This document shows, piece after piece, positions 1-6,446 of a stretch of 18,760 nt of DNA. The translations under genes were made by a program, and so were the position numbers. The notes beneath the pieces were generated by a model that worked only from the letters and a program-made list of their open reading frames with translations, ran no database searches and was not told the DNA's origin. The stretch comes from CAZLKT01 sp964560205 (GTDB lineage Bacteria; Pseudomonadota; Alphaproteobacteria; Holosporales; Holosporaceae): NCBI GenBank assembly GCA_964560205.1, contig CAZLKT010000018.1:1-18760 (forward strand), written 5' to 3'. How positions within the stretch are numbered: position 1 is the stretch's first letter; each line of letters starts with the position of its first letter.

Positions 1-54
1 AGAAAGAGTTTATCACTATTCTTCTATCTTTCAAGTGGTTTGTTAACAGTGCCT
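1..54 (+). mobile_element. Right terminus of an insertion sequence (partial)
   Basis: Bases 37-54 reappear inverted at 18621-18638 with one mismatch, as expected for IS terminal inverted repeats. Frame 3-56 reads an uninterrupted short hydrophobic tail (KEFITILLSFKWFVNSA, then stop) that runs into the repeat. This would suit the C-terminal end of a transposase, but the match is by eye only. The next bases are TA, and TA also precedes the right-hand terminus, consistent with a TA target. The element cuts off the paralogue at 55-323. Family (IS5-like or IS630-like) is not decided. Confidence 0.4.
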
Positions 55-323
55 AGTGTCTTTTTTGAATACATAGTTTCTATAATCCGTTATCGTGATC
101 TCTTCTTTATCTGTTTTAGAAACGCGTACATGCAAGTTTTGACCTGGTTCACTATGTGAATATTTCTTATGTTTTTGGGAGCCATGATGATTTTACCATA
201 ATATTTTGGTTCTGGAGCATTCATCTTTGTTTGTGGCCCTGGATCTTTCATTACTGCAGATGTTATGCTCCCCCCTCCCATGATCATGAGAAAAAAGCAC
301 ATTCCTCTTAAAAAAATCGTCAT
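55..323 (-). pseudogene. Truncated, frameshifted member of the exported-protein family
   Basis: From ATG 323 the frame gives a signal-peptide-like start (hydrophobic stretch ending SITSA) and then MNAPEPKYYG, which is also present in the member at 404-1486. The match continues to about position 152. There the reading frame changes, and the frame that follows encodes EPGQNLHVRVSK and TDYRN, again matching the neighbour (EPGQRLHVRVSK, KGYRN). The shift fits a loss of about four bases. Similarity ends at 55, where the IS-like terminus begins, so about 280 C-terminal residues are missing. The homologous promoter is still visible upstream. It is very likely a dead copy: two independent lesions are seen directly, and loss of function is inferred. 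Confidence 0.75.
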
Positions 324-356
324 AAAACAAATTCTTTACAATGGCTTGCATTTCGG

Positions 357-384
357 GTTGTATTCTTTTTTTCCCAAAATGCAA
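357..384 (-). promoter_or_regulatory. Promoter remnant of the truncated paralogue
   Basis: Reading the minus strand, -35 TTGCAT (384-379) is followed by a 16-base spacer and -10 TACAAC (362-357). The block from CTCCTTGCA through the A-run to GAATA matches the promoter of the member at 404-1486, so it was copied along with the gene. Confidence 0.45.
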
Positions 385-403
385 GGAGCATCCTCCTGTT
401 TTT

Positions 404-1486
404 TTATGTATCTGTCTTATCATCAGCATCAGATGAGAAAGATTTTTTTGTCATCTGATCACCACAGCATTGTTGCCCTGTAACTTCCCCGGTATACTTT
501 TTCATAACATCTTCTCTATCTTTTTTCATATTTTTTTTCAGATCCACGAGGGAGTGTCTCTGTCCTTGTTCCTTTTCGTCTTTGCAAGGTTCATCAATGA
601 GAGGCTCTTGTCCTATTTCATCACAAAATTTTTCCATAGAAGGAAATGCAGCATTTTTTTCAGAGAGGAAATGGGGATCGGGGACAAGAATGATGATGGA
701 AAAGTTTTTCATAGAGTTTCTTTCTTCCTGAGAACCGTGACTCAAGTGGTCCTTGTATGTTGTACAAATTTTTTGTCGCAAGAAATCAGTGAGTTCTGTG
801 TTCTCTGATATCAATACTTTTGGGCTCCACAAATGGTCAAAAGAGTTTCGATTTTCTTCTGGATGGATATTATGATGTTCTATTCCTTCACCAGAGCTGA
901 GAAAGCGTACCATGTAGGGGCCTTTTTCTCCAGCTGATTGCTTCTTTATAATGGCGCCATTCTTGTTAATCTGATATGAGATGGCAGTAAAGGAAATGGG
1001 CATATCTTTGGGGGCGTTGTCTAGGCTTACTTTCACATCATCTCCATGGATGAAAAGTCTTGCGGAATGCGGAAGAAAAATTTCCACCATGTGGTCGGCG
1101 TAATTTTTACACCCCTCTATTTCCAGTTCGTTTCCTTTTATGACAAAGGGGAGAGAATGGCCTCTTGTGCCATCATCTAATATTTTTGTGTGATCATTGT
1201 TTTTTAAGAATATATCATTCCTATAGCCCTTTATGGTGATTTTTTCTTCAGAGGCTTTAGAAACACGAACATGTAACCTTTGACCTGGTTCACCTTGGAG
1301 TCGAAGGCTCTCTATGCCTTGGGCATTCACAGTGATTTCACCATAATATTTTGGCTCTGGGGCATTCATGTTTGCTTTTCCATGGGGGGCACGTTTCATC
1401 ATTGCAGAATTCATCATTGCAGAAGTTATACTTGTATTTCCTATGATGATGAGACTAAAAAGGATTTTTTTCATAATGATTCTCAT
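404..1486 (-). CDS. Exported protein of a tandem paralogous family, member 1
   Basis: Family not recognised. The 360-residue product starts with a signal peptide (about residues 1-23, ending SITSA). A beta-strand-rich region of about 150 residues follows and shares blocks with the next two genes: YGEI, a GIESLRLQGEPGQ-type segment, FLPHS, DDVKVSL and SYQINKNG. These suggest a periplasmic or secreted beta-sandwich-like domain, which is inferred. The C-terminal part is helical and charged, and diverges from the other members: it lacks their AKMT and KSAFFDPQN tail and ends in an acid/lysine stretch with a CC pair. A longer reading from 1549 is unlikely because that start lies on the promoter's -35 box. 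ATG 1486 has only a weak GGAA upstream, and ATG 1474 (MKKILF) is a real alternative. Family membership is firm; function is unknown. Confidence 0.8.
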   Translation of the reverse strand: MRIIMKKILFSLIIIGNTSITSAMMNSAMMKRAPHGKANMNAPEPKYYGEITVNAQGIESLRLQGEPGQRLHVRVSKASEEKITIKGYRNDIFLKNNDHTKILDDGTRGHSLPFVIKGNELEIEGCKNYADHMVEIFLPHSARLFIHGDDVKVSLDNAPKDMPISFTAISYQINKNGAIIKKQSAGEKGPYMVRFLSSGEGIEHHNIHPEENRNSFDHLWSPKVLISENTELTDFLRQKICTTYKDHLSHGSQEERNSMKNFSIIILVPDPHFLSEKNAAFPSMEKFCDEIGQEPLIDEPCKDEKEQGQRHSLVDLKKNMKKDREDVMKKYTGEVTGQQCCGDQMTKKSFSSDADDKTDT

Positions 1487-1520
1487 AGAAAGGTTCCATT
1501 TACAATAATTTACATGGGAA

Positions 1521-1549
1521 ATTCTATTCTTTTTTTTCCCCACGTGCAA
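1521..1549 (-). promoter_or_regulatory. Sigma70-type promoter of member 1
   Basis: On the minus strand, -35 TTGCAC (1549-1544), a 17-base spacer containing an A-run, and -10 TAGAAT (1526-1521). Predicted transcription starts near 1514, about 28 bases before ATG 1486. This argues against a start at 1549. Confidence 0.65.
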
Positions 1550-1649
1550 GGAGCCATGACTTTATGATATTTTGCTTGCAGAGGGTATCTGCAAAGTACC
1601 ATAAGAAGAGGGTAAGTCTATGAGGAAATGCTGCTTGGGAGGTGCCTAT

Positions 1650-1678
1650 AAAAAAAGGGGGAGACAGAAATCTTCCCC
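1650..1678 (-). terminator. Rho-independent terminator after member 2
   Basis: Minus-strand hairpin: GGGGAAGA (1678-1671), six-base loop, then TCTCCCCC (1664-1657), with one G-U pair. It is followed by a run of seven T (1656-1650). It lies about 48 bases past the stop of the gene at 1726-2913. A similar hairpin follows member 3. Confidence 0.8.
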
Positions 1679-1725
1679 TCCTCCACAGATGTGTGCTAGG
1701 AGCATACTGCTCCCAGCGGTTGCCT

Positions 1726-2913
1726 TCATATACCTGCCTTATTCTGAGGATCAAAGAAGGCAGACTTTCTTCTCAATTCCTCTCTTTCTTCAGCATCAAA
1801 CCATGTCATTTTTGCAATCCTCCCTGCATATTTCTGCATAGAGTCCGCCAGATCTTTCTCCATATTTTTCTTCATGGTCATAAGGTTGCTCAGATCTTTT
1901 TTCGCCTTCTCATTGTTGCAGCTGTTATAGATGAATATCCTTTTCAGCATCTTCTCATAAATGTGCTCAATAGGAAAAAATTCGCTATTCATACGACTCG
2001 CAAATGGACTCTTAACATGAAAGTAAGGCATCGGAGGCAGTGTGGCGACATTAAATTTTGCCATGGGGTTTTTTTCCAGAGGAAAATCATGCTTCAGTTG
2101 TTTTGCGTAGGTGCGAGAAATTTTTTCTATTTCCTCTTTTAAGAATGCGAATGCTTCCCTGTATGCTGCTTGAGCAACCGAACATTCATCTTCTGGCGGA
2201 CGTTCCCTTTCTGGGATACCTATTTTTGGATCAGCTGATGTGTAAAAAAAATCCCAGAGTTTTTGTGTGTAGTGTACAAATTCCTTCACATATGTACCTA
2301 TTTTTGTATCGTAGGTTCCCTGTTGAGAGCTAAACATATGAAGGACGTACGGTCCTCCTCCATTGAGGGTTTCCCATAAGTCTGTGCTAGCATCCCCGCT
2401 GTATGGTTGTGATGGGGTTTTGTGTATGGTCATTCCATCTTTGTCAATCTGATACGTGGCGGCAGAAACAGAGATGGGCGCAGTATTTGACGTACTCTTG
2501 AGGTTTACTCTGATGTCGCAACCGTTAAGAGCAAGCTTTATTTTTTGTGAAGTTGGCAGAAAAATCTCAAATTTTTGGGCATCACCAAGTTGACAACTTT
2601 TCATTTCTGCCTCATTGTCCTTTGCCAAAAAAGAGGATATGGGTTCATGAGGTTGTGGCGGATGGTTATTTTTTCTGAAGTCCTTTATCTGTATGGTTTG
2701 TTCAGCTGTTTCATAAACATCCACATGCAAAATTTGCTGTGACTTCCCCTGTATTCTTACAATATCAATGCCGCTGGCATTCAGGGCAAATTCCGCATAC
2801 AGTTTTACCTCTGGAGAATGCTCAGCAGGAGCATCGTGTTTTCCATTCACCGCAGAAGCCGCACCTAAACTTCCCAGTACAATGAGAAAAAAACTGATTT
2901 TTTTCAACAACAT
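1726..2913 (-). CDS. Exported protein of a tandem paralogous family, member 2
   Basis: Family not recognised; 395 residues. Signal peptide about 1-21 (KK, then a hydrophobic core, ending GAASA). Residues about 35-170 form a beta-rich region with family blocks (NASGIDIVRIQG, FLPTS, CDIRVNL, SAATYQIDKDG, then GPYVLHMF). Residues about 200-395 are predicted helical, with FNVATLPPMPYF near residue 290 and an end reading YAGRIAKMTWF...KSAFFDPQN. Member 3 shares this tail almost residue for residue, so the pair arose by recent duplication that also copied the terminator. The start is supported by a strong AAAGGGGGGAG ribosome-binding site. The role is unknown; export to the periplasm or beyond is inferred from the signal peptide, and a host-interaction role is speculative. 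Confidence 0.85.
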   Translation of the reverse strand: MLLKKISFFLIVLGSLGAASAVNGKHDAPAEHSPEVKLYAEFALNASGIDIVRIQGKSQQILHVDVYETAEQTIQIKDFRKNNHPPQPHEPISSFLAKDNEAEMKSCQLGDAQKFEIFLPTSQKIKLALNGCDIRVNLKSTSNTAPISVSAATYQIDKDGMTIHKTPSQPYSGDASTDLWETLNGGGPYVLHMFSSQQGTYDTKIGTYVKEFVHYTQKLWDFFYTSADPKIGIPERERPPEDECSVAQAAYREAFAFLKEEIEKISRTYAKQLKHDFPLEKNPMAKFNVATLPPMPYFHVKSPFASRMNSEFFPIEHIYEKMLKRIFIYNSCNNEKAKKDLSNLMTMKKNMEKDLADSMQKYAGRIAKMTWFDAEEREELRRKSAFFDPQNKAGI

Positions 2914-2952
2914 AATACACTCCCCCCTTTGAAATTAAGGCTCTCTGATGGC

Positions 2953-2981
2953 ATTGTAGTGCCATTCTTCTCAACGTACAA
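2953..2981 (-). promoter_or_regulatory. Sigma70-type promoter of member 2
   Basis: On the minus strand, -35 TTGTAC (2981-2976), spacer of exactly 17 bases, -10 TACAAT (2958-2953). The start codon is about 40 bases beyond the -10. Confidence 0.7.
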
Positions 2982-3052
2982 GGGGATCTGCCCTGACTCC
3001 TTGGAGTGCATCATACAGAAGGTCATGGTGGGGGGCTGGAATGGGTCTCTAT

Positions 3053-3079
3053 AAAAAAGGGGAAGACCAACATCTTCCC
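3053..3079 (-). terminator. Rho-independent terminator after member 3
   Basis: Minus-strand perfect 7-bp stem GGGAAGA/TCTTCCC (3079-3073 with 3066-3060) with a six-base loop, then a T-run (3058-3053). It is homologous to the terminator at 1650-1678. The flanking 3' sequence, including a CTAGGAG...CTCC-type inverted repeat, is also shared. Confidence 0.85.
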
Positions 3080-3150
3080 TCTTCTCAAATATGCTAGGAG
3101 TATATTGTCCCTAGCTGTGTTTATCATCTTCTTTTTTCTAGGTCACCCTG

Positions 3151-4359
3151 CTATATGCCTGCCGTATTTTGAGGATCAAAGAAAGCGGATTTTTTTCTCA
3201 GTTCTGCCCTTTCTCCATTATCAAAGCATGTCATTTTTGCAATCTTTCCTGCGTACTCCAACATAATGCTTTTCAGCTCATCGTCCATCTTTCTTTTTAC
3301 TCCCATGAGCTCGTTTAGTTTTTTTCTCATCTTCTCTCTCACCTGTTTTTTCATGTTCTCGTTTAGATTTTTATTCGTCTTGTGATAGCTTTTATAAAAG
3401 AACATTCTTCTCACTATTCGCTCATAAGCCCTTTCTATGGGATAAAACGGGTTGTCCTTATTAAAACAAAAGTAACTCAAAGGAGGAAGCGTGGCGATAT
3501 TAAATTCCATCATACCAGATGATGGTCCATGAAAGTTATTATCGAGTGATGCTTTGTATTTTGAAGAAAGTTTTTTTATCCTTTTATTTAAAAAAGCAGA
3601 TATCTCTGCGTAATTTTTCTTATGCACCTCTCTTCTCGCAAGACTGAATCTCTCCAAATGTTTTGGGTTCATTGATAGTCTCGTAAAGTCTTGAAGATCT
3701 TTTGTGAAAGACACAAACTCTTGTACATATTTTGCCATTTCCGTATTATAAATTTCTTCGATCTTTCCGGAGTCGAACACATAAACCGCGTAAGGGCCTT
3801 CTCCTTCAACGAATGGTCTGGCGGCTTTCTTCTCTCGATTTTTCTCAATCTGATAGGTAGCAGCAGAAATGGAGATACTCGGCGTCGAACTTTTTGGTAC
3901 GTTGCGAAGGTTTACTCTAACGTCATAACCACTAATATCAATCTTTATGGGTTTTGCAAGATAAATTTTAATTAGTTTTTCACTATCAGCCTTGTCAAGC
4001 TTTATTTTTAATTTGCCTCCATTTTCCTCCCAGAGGAGACCAGTAGGAGGAATATCTTGATACTTGCTTATGTTTTGTGCGTTTCTTCTATATTCTTGTA
4101 CGGTTATTTTGTCTCTAGTCCCCTGAAAAATCTCCACCCGCAAAATTTGAGACGGTCTCCCCTGAATTCTCAGAAATCCTATTTCTTCTGGATCGAAACT
4201 TACTTCACCAGATAATTTTAGTTGTGCGGGATTTTCTTTTGGTTTTGAAGGCAAGGGCCTTCTTGGGGGGCGTTCTCCATCTGGCAAACCTGCAGAAGCT
4301 GTGTGTGCACTTCCCAATACCACGATAAAAAAACTTAATCTTTTCATAAAAAAACACAT
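3151..4359 (-). CDS. Exported protein of a tandem paralogous family, member 3
   Basis: Family not recognised; 402 residues. ATG 4359 has AAGGAGA about six bases upstream, so it is preferred over the internal Met at residue 5. Signal peptide about 1-23 (MKRLSFF, hydrophobic core, HTASA). A proline- and basic-rich linker follows, then the family's beta-rich region (EVSFDPEEIGFLRIQG, YDVRVNL, SAATYQIEKN, GPYAVYVF). The helical C-terminal half carries FNIATLPPLSYF and ends YAGKIAKMT...KSAFFDPQNTAGI. It is the first gene of the array and has its own promoter and terminator, so the copies are separate transcription units. Biochemical function cannot be assigned; location outside the cytoplasm is inferred from the signal peptide. 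Confidence 0.85.
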   Translation of the reverse strand: MCFFMKRLSFFIVVLGSAHTASAGLPDGERPPRRPLPSKPKENPAQLKLSGEVSFDPEEIGFLRIQGRPSQILRVEIFQGTRDKITVQEYRRNAQNISKYQDIPPTGLLWEENGGKLKIKLDKADSEKLIKIYLAKPIKIDISGYDVRVNLRNVPKSSTPSISISAATYQIEKNREKKAARPFVEGEGPYAVYVFDSGKIEEIYNTEMAKYVQEFVSFTKDLQDFTRLSMNPKHLERFSLARREVHKKNYAEISAFLNKRIKKLSSKYKASLDNNFHGPSSGMMEFNIATLPPLSYFCFNKDNPFYPIERAYERIVRRMFFYKSYHKTNKNLNENMKKQVREKMRKKLNELMGVKRKMDDELKSIMLEYAGKIAKMTCFDNGERAELRKKSAFFDPQNTAGI

Positions 4360-4400
4360 AAAAATCTCCTTATAATTAAAAATTATTAATTTTGGAGATG

Positions 4401-4429
4401 ATTATAGCATATTTTTTTTAAAATTACAA
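4401..4429 (-). promoter_or_regulatory. Sigma70-type promoter of member 3
   Basis: On the minus strand, -35 TTGTAA (4429-4424), 17-base AT-rich spacer, consensus -10 TATAAT (4406-4401). It has the best -10 match of the array promoters and sits about 42 bases upstream of ATG 4359. Confidence 0.75.
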
Positions 4430-4508
4430 GAAAATTTTTTTTAAATTAGTTTTTATGGGAATCTGGGTAAAAGATGGGTGAGGAGAAATGGATATCGCGA
4501 GCCGGGGC

Positions 4509-4536
4509 TTGAAAAAAAAAAAAGACCATATAAGAT
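4509..4536 (+). promoter_or_regulatory. Probable promoter of tRNA-Glu
   Basis: -35 TTGAAA (4509-4514), 16-base spacer made mostly of A, and -10 TAAGAT (4531-4536). It sits 11 bases before the tRNA 5' end, a usual distance for a tRNA gene with a short leader. Confidence 0.5.
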
Positions 4537-4547
4537 GAGAGGGGTGT

Positions 4548-4623
4548 GCTCCCTTCGTCTAGTGGCCTAGGACATCGCCCTCTCACGGCGGAAACAGGGG
4601 TTCGAGTCCCCTAGGGAGTGCCA
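4548..4623 (+). tRNA. tRNA-Glu, anticodon CTC
   Basis: A 76-base cloverleaf with CCA encoded. The acceptor arm is GCTCCCT/AGGGAGT, giving a G1:U72 wobble. The D arm is GTCT/AGGA. The anticodon stem is TCGCC/GGCGG around loop CTCTCAC (positions 32-38), so the anticodon is CTC and reads GAG. The T loop is TTCGAGT, and G73 is usual for tRNA-Glu. Overall it closely resembles bacterial tRNA-Glu(TTC) with U34 replaced by C. A separate TTC isoacceptor must exist elsewhere to read GAA. Its last base abuts the stop codon of the opposing gene at 4624. Confidence 0.93.
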
Positions 4624-4911
4624 TTATGATTTTTTATGTTCCTTTTCCTTCTTTTTCAATTCGTTCAGCATATCCACTTCGGAGAGTCCATGGTGAGGGT
4701 GGACAAAATTTTGTCTGCTGACACCTTGTACTATGGAGAGCTTATGTTCCGGGGGAAGGTTTTTGTACTGCCCATGGAGGCCTTTTTTCTGAATGATGCT
4801 CTCCACATGTTTGACAAATTGAGCTGATGGTGTCTCCCTTTTTGCGAAGAGCATGCTGGGGAGGAGCATGCTGCCGCAGAGTATGAGGAGTGGTGTATTA
4901 TTTTTTCTCAT
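4624..4911 (-). CDS. Small exported protein, last gene of the lysine-rich operon
   Basis: Unrecognised 95-residue protein. It starts RKN, a hydrophobic stretch (about residues 8-22) and a likely signal-peptidase site after LFA at residue 23. The acid-residue-poor mature part (about 72 residues) has the segment NLPPEHKLSIV, several histidines (HPHHG) and a lysine/glutamate-rich tail. There is no valid lipobox. ATG 4911 has AAGGA seven bases upstream. It overlaps the 3' end of the lysine-tailed membrane protein gene by 14 bases, so the two are surely co-transcribed and may be translationally coupled. It ends exactly against the tRNA-Glu 3' end. The signal peptide is clear; the role is unknown. 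Confidence 0.7.
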   Translation of the reverse strand: MRKNNTPLLILCGSMLLPSMLFAKRETPSAQFVKHVESIIQKKGLHGQYKNLPPEHKLSIVQGVSRQNFVHPHHGLSEVDMLNELKKKEKEHKKS

Positions 4912-6062
4912 GGAACAGTCCTTTGTGCGGGATTTTGCTGAGCTGAGAAATTGCCCTTTCTATGAAACTTCCCCCTGTCATAGGTTTTTCATGGTGGGAC
5001 GCTTTTTTGACGATGCTTTTCTTCCTCACGGCATGCATCTTCTTTGCCACAGGGCGTTTCTTTGCTACTGTCTTCTTCTTTGCCACAGTAGCTTTCTTCT
5101 TCACAGCCACTTTCCCCTTAGCAGCTGNNNNNNNNNNNNNNNNNNNNNNNNNNNNNNNNNNNNNNNNNNNNNNNNNNNNNNNNNNNNNNNNNNNNNNNNN
5201 NNNNNNNNNNNNNNNNNNNNNNNNNNNCTTTCCCCTTAGCAGCTGTCTTTCTTTTCACAGCGGTTTTCTTTTTTACCACTGTCTTCTTCTTTGCCACAGT
5301 AGCTTTCTTCTTCACAGCCACTTTCCCCTTAGCAGCTGTCTTTTTTTTCAGAGCAGTTTTCCCCTTTGCCACTGTCTTCTTCTTTGCCACAGGGCGTTTC
5401 TTTGCTACTGTCTTCCCCTTTGCTACTGTCTTCTTCTTTGTTACAGTAGCTTTCTTCTTCACAGCAGTTTTCTTTTTTGCCGCTTTTTTCTTCTTTGCCT
5501 CTGTGGCGGAACTTTCTTTCTTTTCAGTCTCAGATTTTTTTGCTACAGACGTCTTCTTGCGAGGAGTTGTTGAAGCAAATGCCCTTTTTGCTGCCGTTTT
5601 TTTTGCGGTGGAGCGAGATGTTTTTTTCGCTGGCTTTTTTTCAGCTGTCGTCTGTTCAGCTGTTTTATGAAAAGCTGTACTTTGCGCAGTTTTTTCTCCT
5701 TGAGCTGCTGGCAGCTGTTGTGTCATATGAAGCGCAATCTTTTCGGATTGTTGTTTCTCCCAGTGGTCAATGGAAGACAGAATGTCTTTTTTTATGGAAG
5801 AGATGCGGGGAAATGTGATGTACGCCTGAAAAAGCGTGCTGCGTCTCCACAGAAAAAATACCATTCCCACCATCATAAGAAAGAGGTAGGGTGTGTAGGA
5901 GGCGACGCTGTGAGCTGGTGCTATTTTTAAAGACGCAAAGAAAACCAGCATGGCGACAGCATAGCCGCACAACTCATAGTAATAATTTTTTTCATGAATA
6001 TTTTGTACTGTATGAAGATGTTCGAAAAGATGTTCATCAGCTGTTTTTATGAAGTGTGTCAT
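4898..6062 (-). CDS. Two-helix membrane protein with histone-H1-like lysine/alanine tail (contains assembly gap)
   Basis: Residues 1-26 are soluble. Two hydrophobic helices follow at about 27-47 and 56-72, then a linker, and from about residue 138 a long tail of KKKT-A, VAKKK and AAKGK repeats resembling eukaryotic histone H1 C-termini and bacterial AlgP/HctB-type tails. The last 25 or so residues are non-repetitive (FIERAISQLSKIPHKG). Such tails bind DNA or RNA by charge; tethering nucleic acid to the inner membrane is an inference. AGGAG lies ten bases before ATG 6062, inside the upstream gene, with an ATGA stop/start overlap. A 100-N gap (5128-5227) interrupts the tail, and the literal frame fails across it. 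Deleting the gap plus one copy of the shared 18 bases leaves 1047 bases, an exact 348-codon frame plus stop. The true repeat number is unknown. Confidence 0.8.
5067..5127 (-). repeat. 61-bp exact repeat, copy at the left edge of the gap
   Basis: Bases 5067-5127 are identical to 5278-5338. The last 18 (5110-5127) also occur at 5228-5245, immediately after the N-run. The two right-hand copies of the 18-mer are 93 bases (31 codons) apart, so the lysine-rich tail grows and shrinks in in-frame units. Repeats of this length explain why assembly failed here. Confidence 0.9.
5128..5227. other. Assembly gap (100 N)
   Basis: Exactly 100 unknown bases, a conventional placeholder for a gap of unknown size. 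The real gap may be negative, because the flanking 18 bases are identical, or may hold further lysine-rich repeat units. Confidence 0.98.
5278..5338 (-). repeat. 61-bp exact repeat, second copy
   Basis: Identical to 5067-5127 and in the same reading frame. It encodes part of the VAVKKKATVAKKKTV-type repeat of the membrane protein's tail. Confidence 0.9.
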
Positions 6063-6343
6063 GATTTTTTTCTCCTGTTGAATAGGGTCTTTTTATGTGA
6101 GTGGGAAAAAAGGGTAGAAATCCCGTTCTTTCTTTGGAATACTCTTTCAAAAAGAGAAAAACTTTTTCCTCGGAAAAAAAGGGAGGTACCCCAAATTCCC
6201 AAAATCGCAAGCATTTTAAAAGTGGACGATACAATGGGAAAAAGACCTATGATGCATGCGATGCAGATGCTCAGAGTATCCTGATAAAAATATCGTAACT
6301 GGCGCACATAAAACCGTATGGCATGAGTCATAAAGATATGCAT
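6059..6343 (-). CDS. Small membrane protein, first gene of the lysine-rich operon
   Basis: Unrecognised 94-residue protein. After a basic N-terminus (about residues 1-20) it has two hydrophobic stretches, at about 24-41 and 43-58. It ends in a strongly basic 35-residue tail (RKN, KK, RRKKS). Its TGA overlaps the ATG of the next gene (ATGA), a typical coupled arrangement, and this is the main reason to believe in it. Its own ribosome-binding site is weak; ATG 6331 is an alternative start. A basic cytoplasmic tail shared with the downstream lysine-rich protein may mean they work together at the membrane, but that is inference. Confidence 0.55.
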   Translation of the reverse strand: MHIFMTHAIRFYVRQLRYFYQDTLSICIACIIGLFPIVSSTFKMLAILGIWGTSLFFRGKSFSLFERVFQRKNGISTLFSHSHKKTLFNRRKKS

Positions 6344-6357
6344 TTTCTAGGCTAGTC

Positions 6358-6386
6358 TTCACAGCATAGTTTTTTTTTGTTAAAAT
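6358..6386 (+). promoter_or_regulatory. Sigma70-type promoter of the uvrD-ruvX-uvrA operon
   Basis: -35 TTCACA (6358-6363), 17-base spacer with a T-run, -10 TAAAAT (6381-6386). Predicted start is near 6393, giving a leader of about 54 bases before ATG 6447. Confidence 0.55.
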
Positions 6387-6446
6387 TTTCCTAATTCCCC
6401 TGGATAAAGTTTGTGTCATGGAGAATGGAGAAAGGAGGGGGAGGCC

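Noticed and set aside
1487..1549. Upstream start giving member 1 21 extra residues
   Set aside because: It lies over the -35 and -10 boxes and would precede the signal peptide with a basic, unrelated segment absent from the paralogues.
4424..4500. Possible small gene or RNA between the member 3 promoter and tRNA-Glu
   Set aside because: AT-rich spacer without an open frame, a clear structure or a recognised motif.
5046..5480. Short regular repeats that could suggest a CRISPR array
   Set aside because: The repeats are in-frame codons of a lysine-rich tail with no unique spacers of constant size and no cas genes nearby.
4962..5573. Long plus-strand open frame across the N-run, rich in Phe/Leu/Cys
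   Set aside because: It is the antisense of the lysine/alanine repeat tail and is open only because of that repeat and the N filler. The minus strand has the membrane helices, ribosome-binding site and operon coupling.
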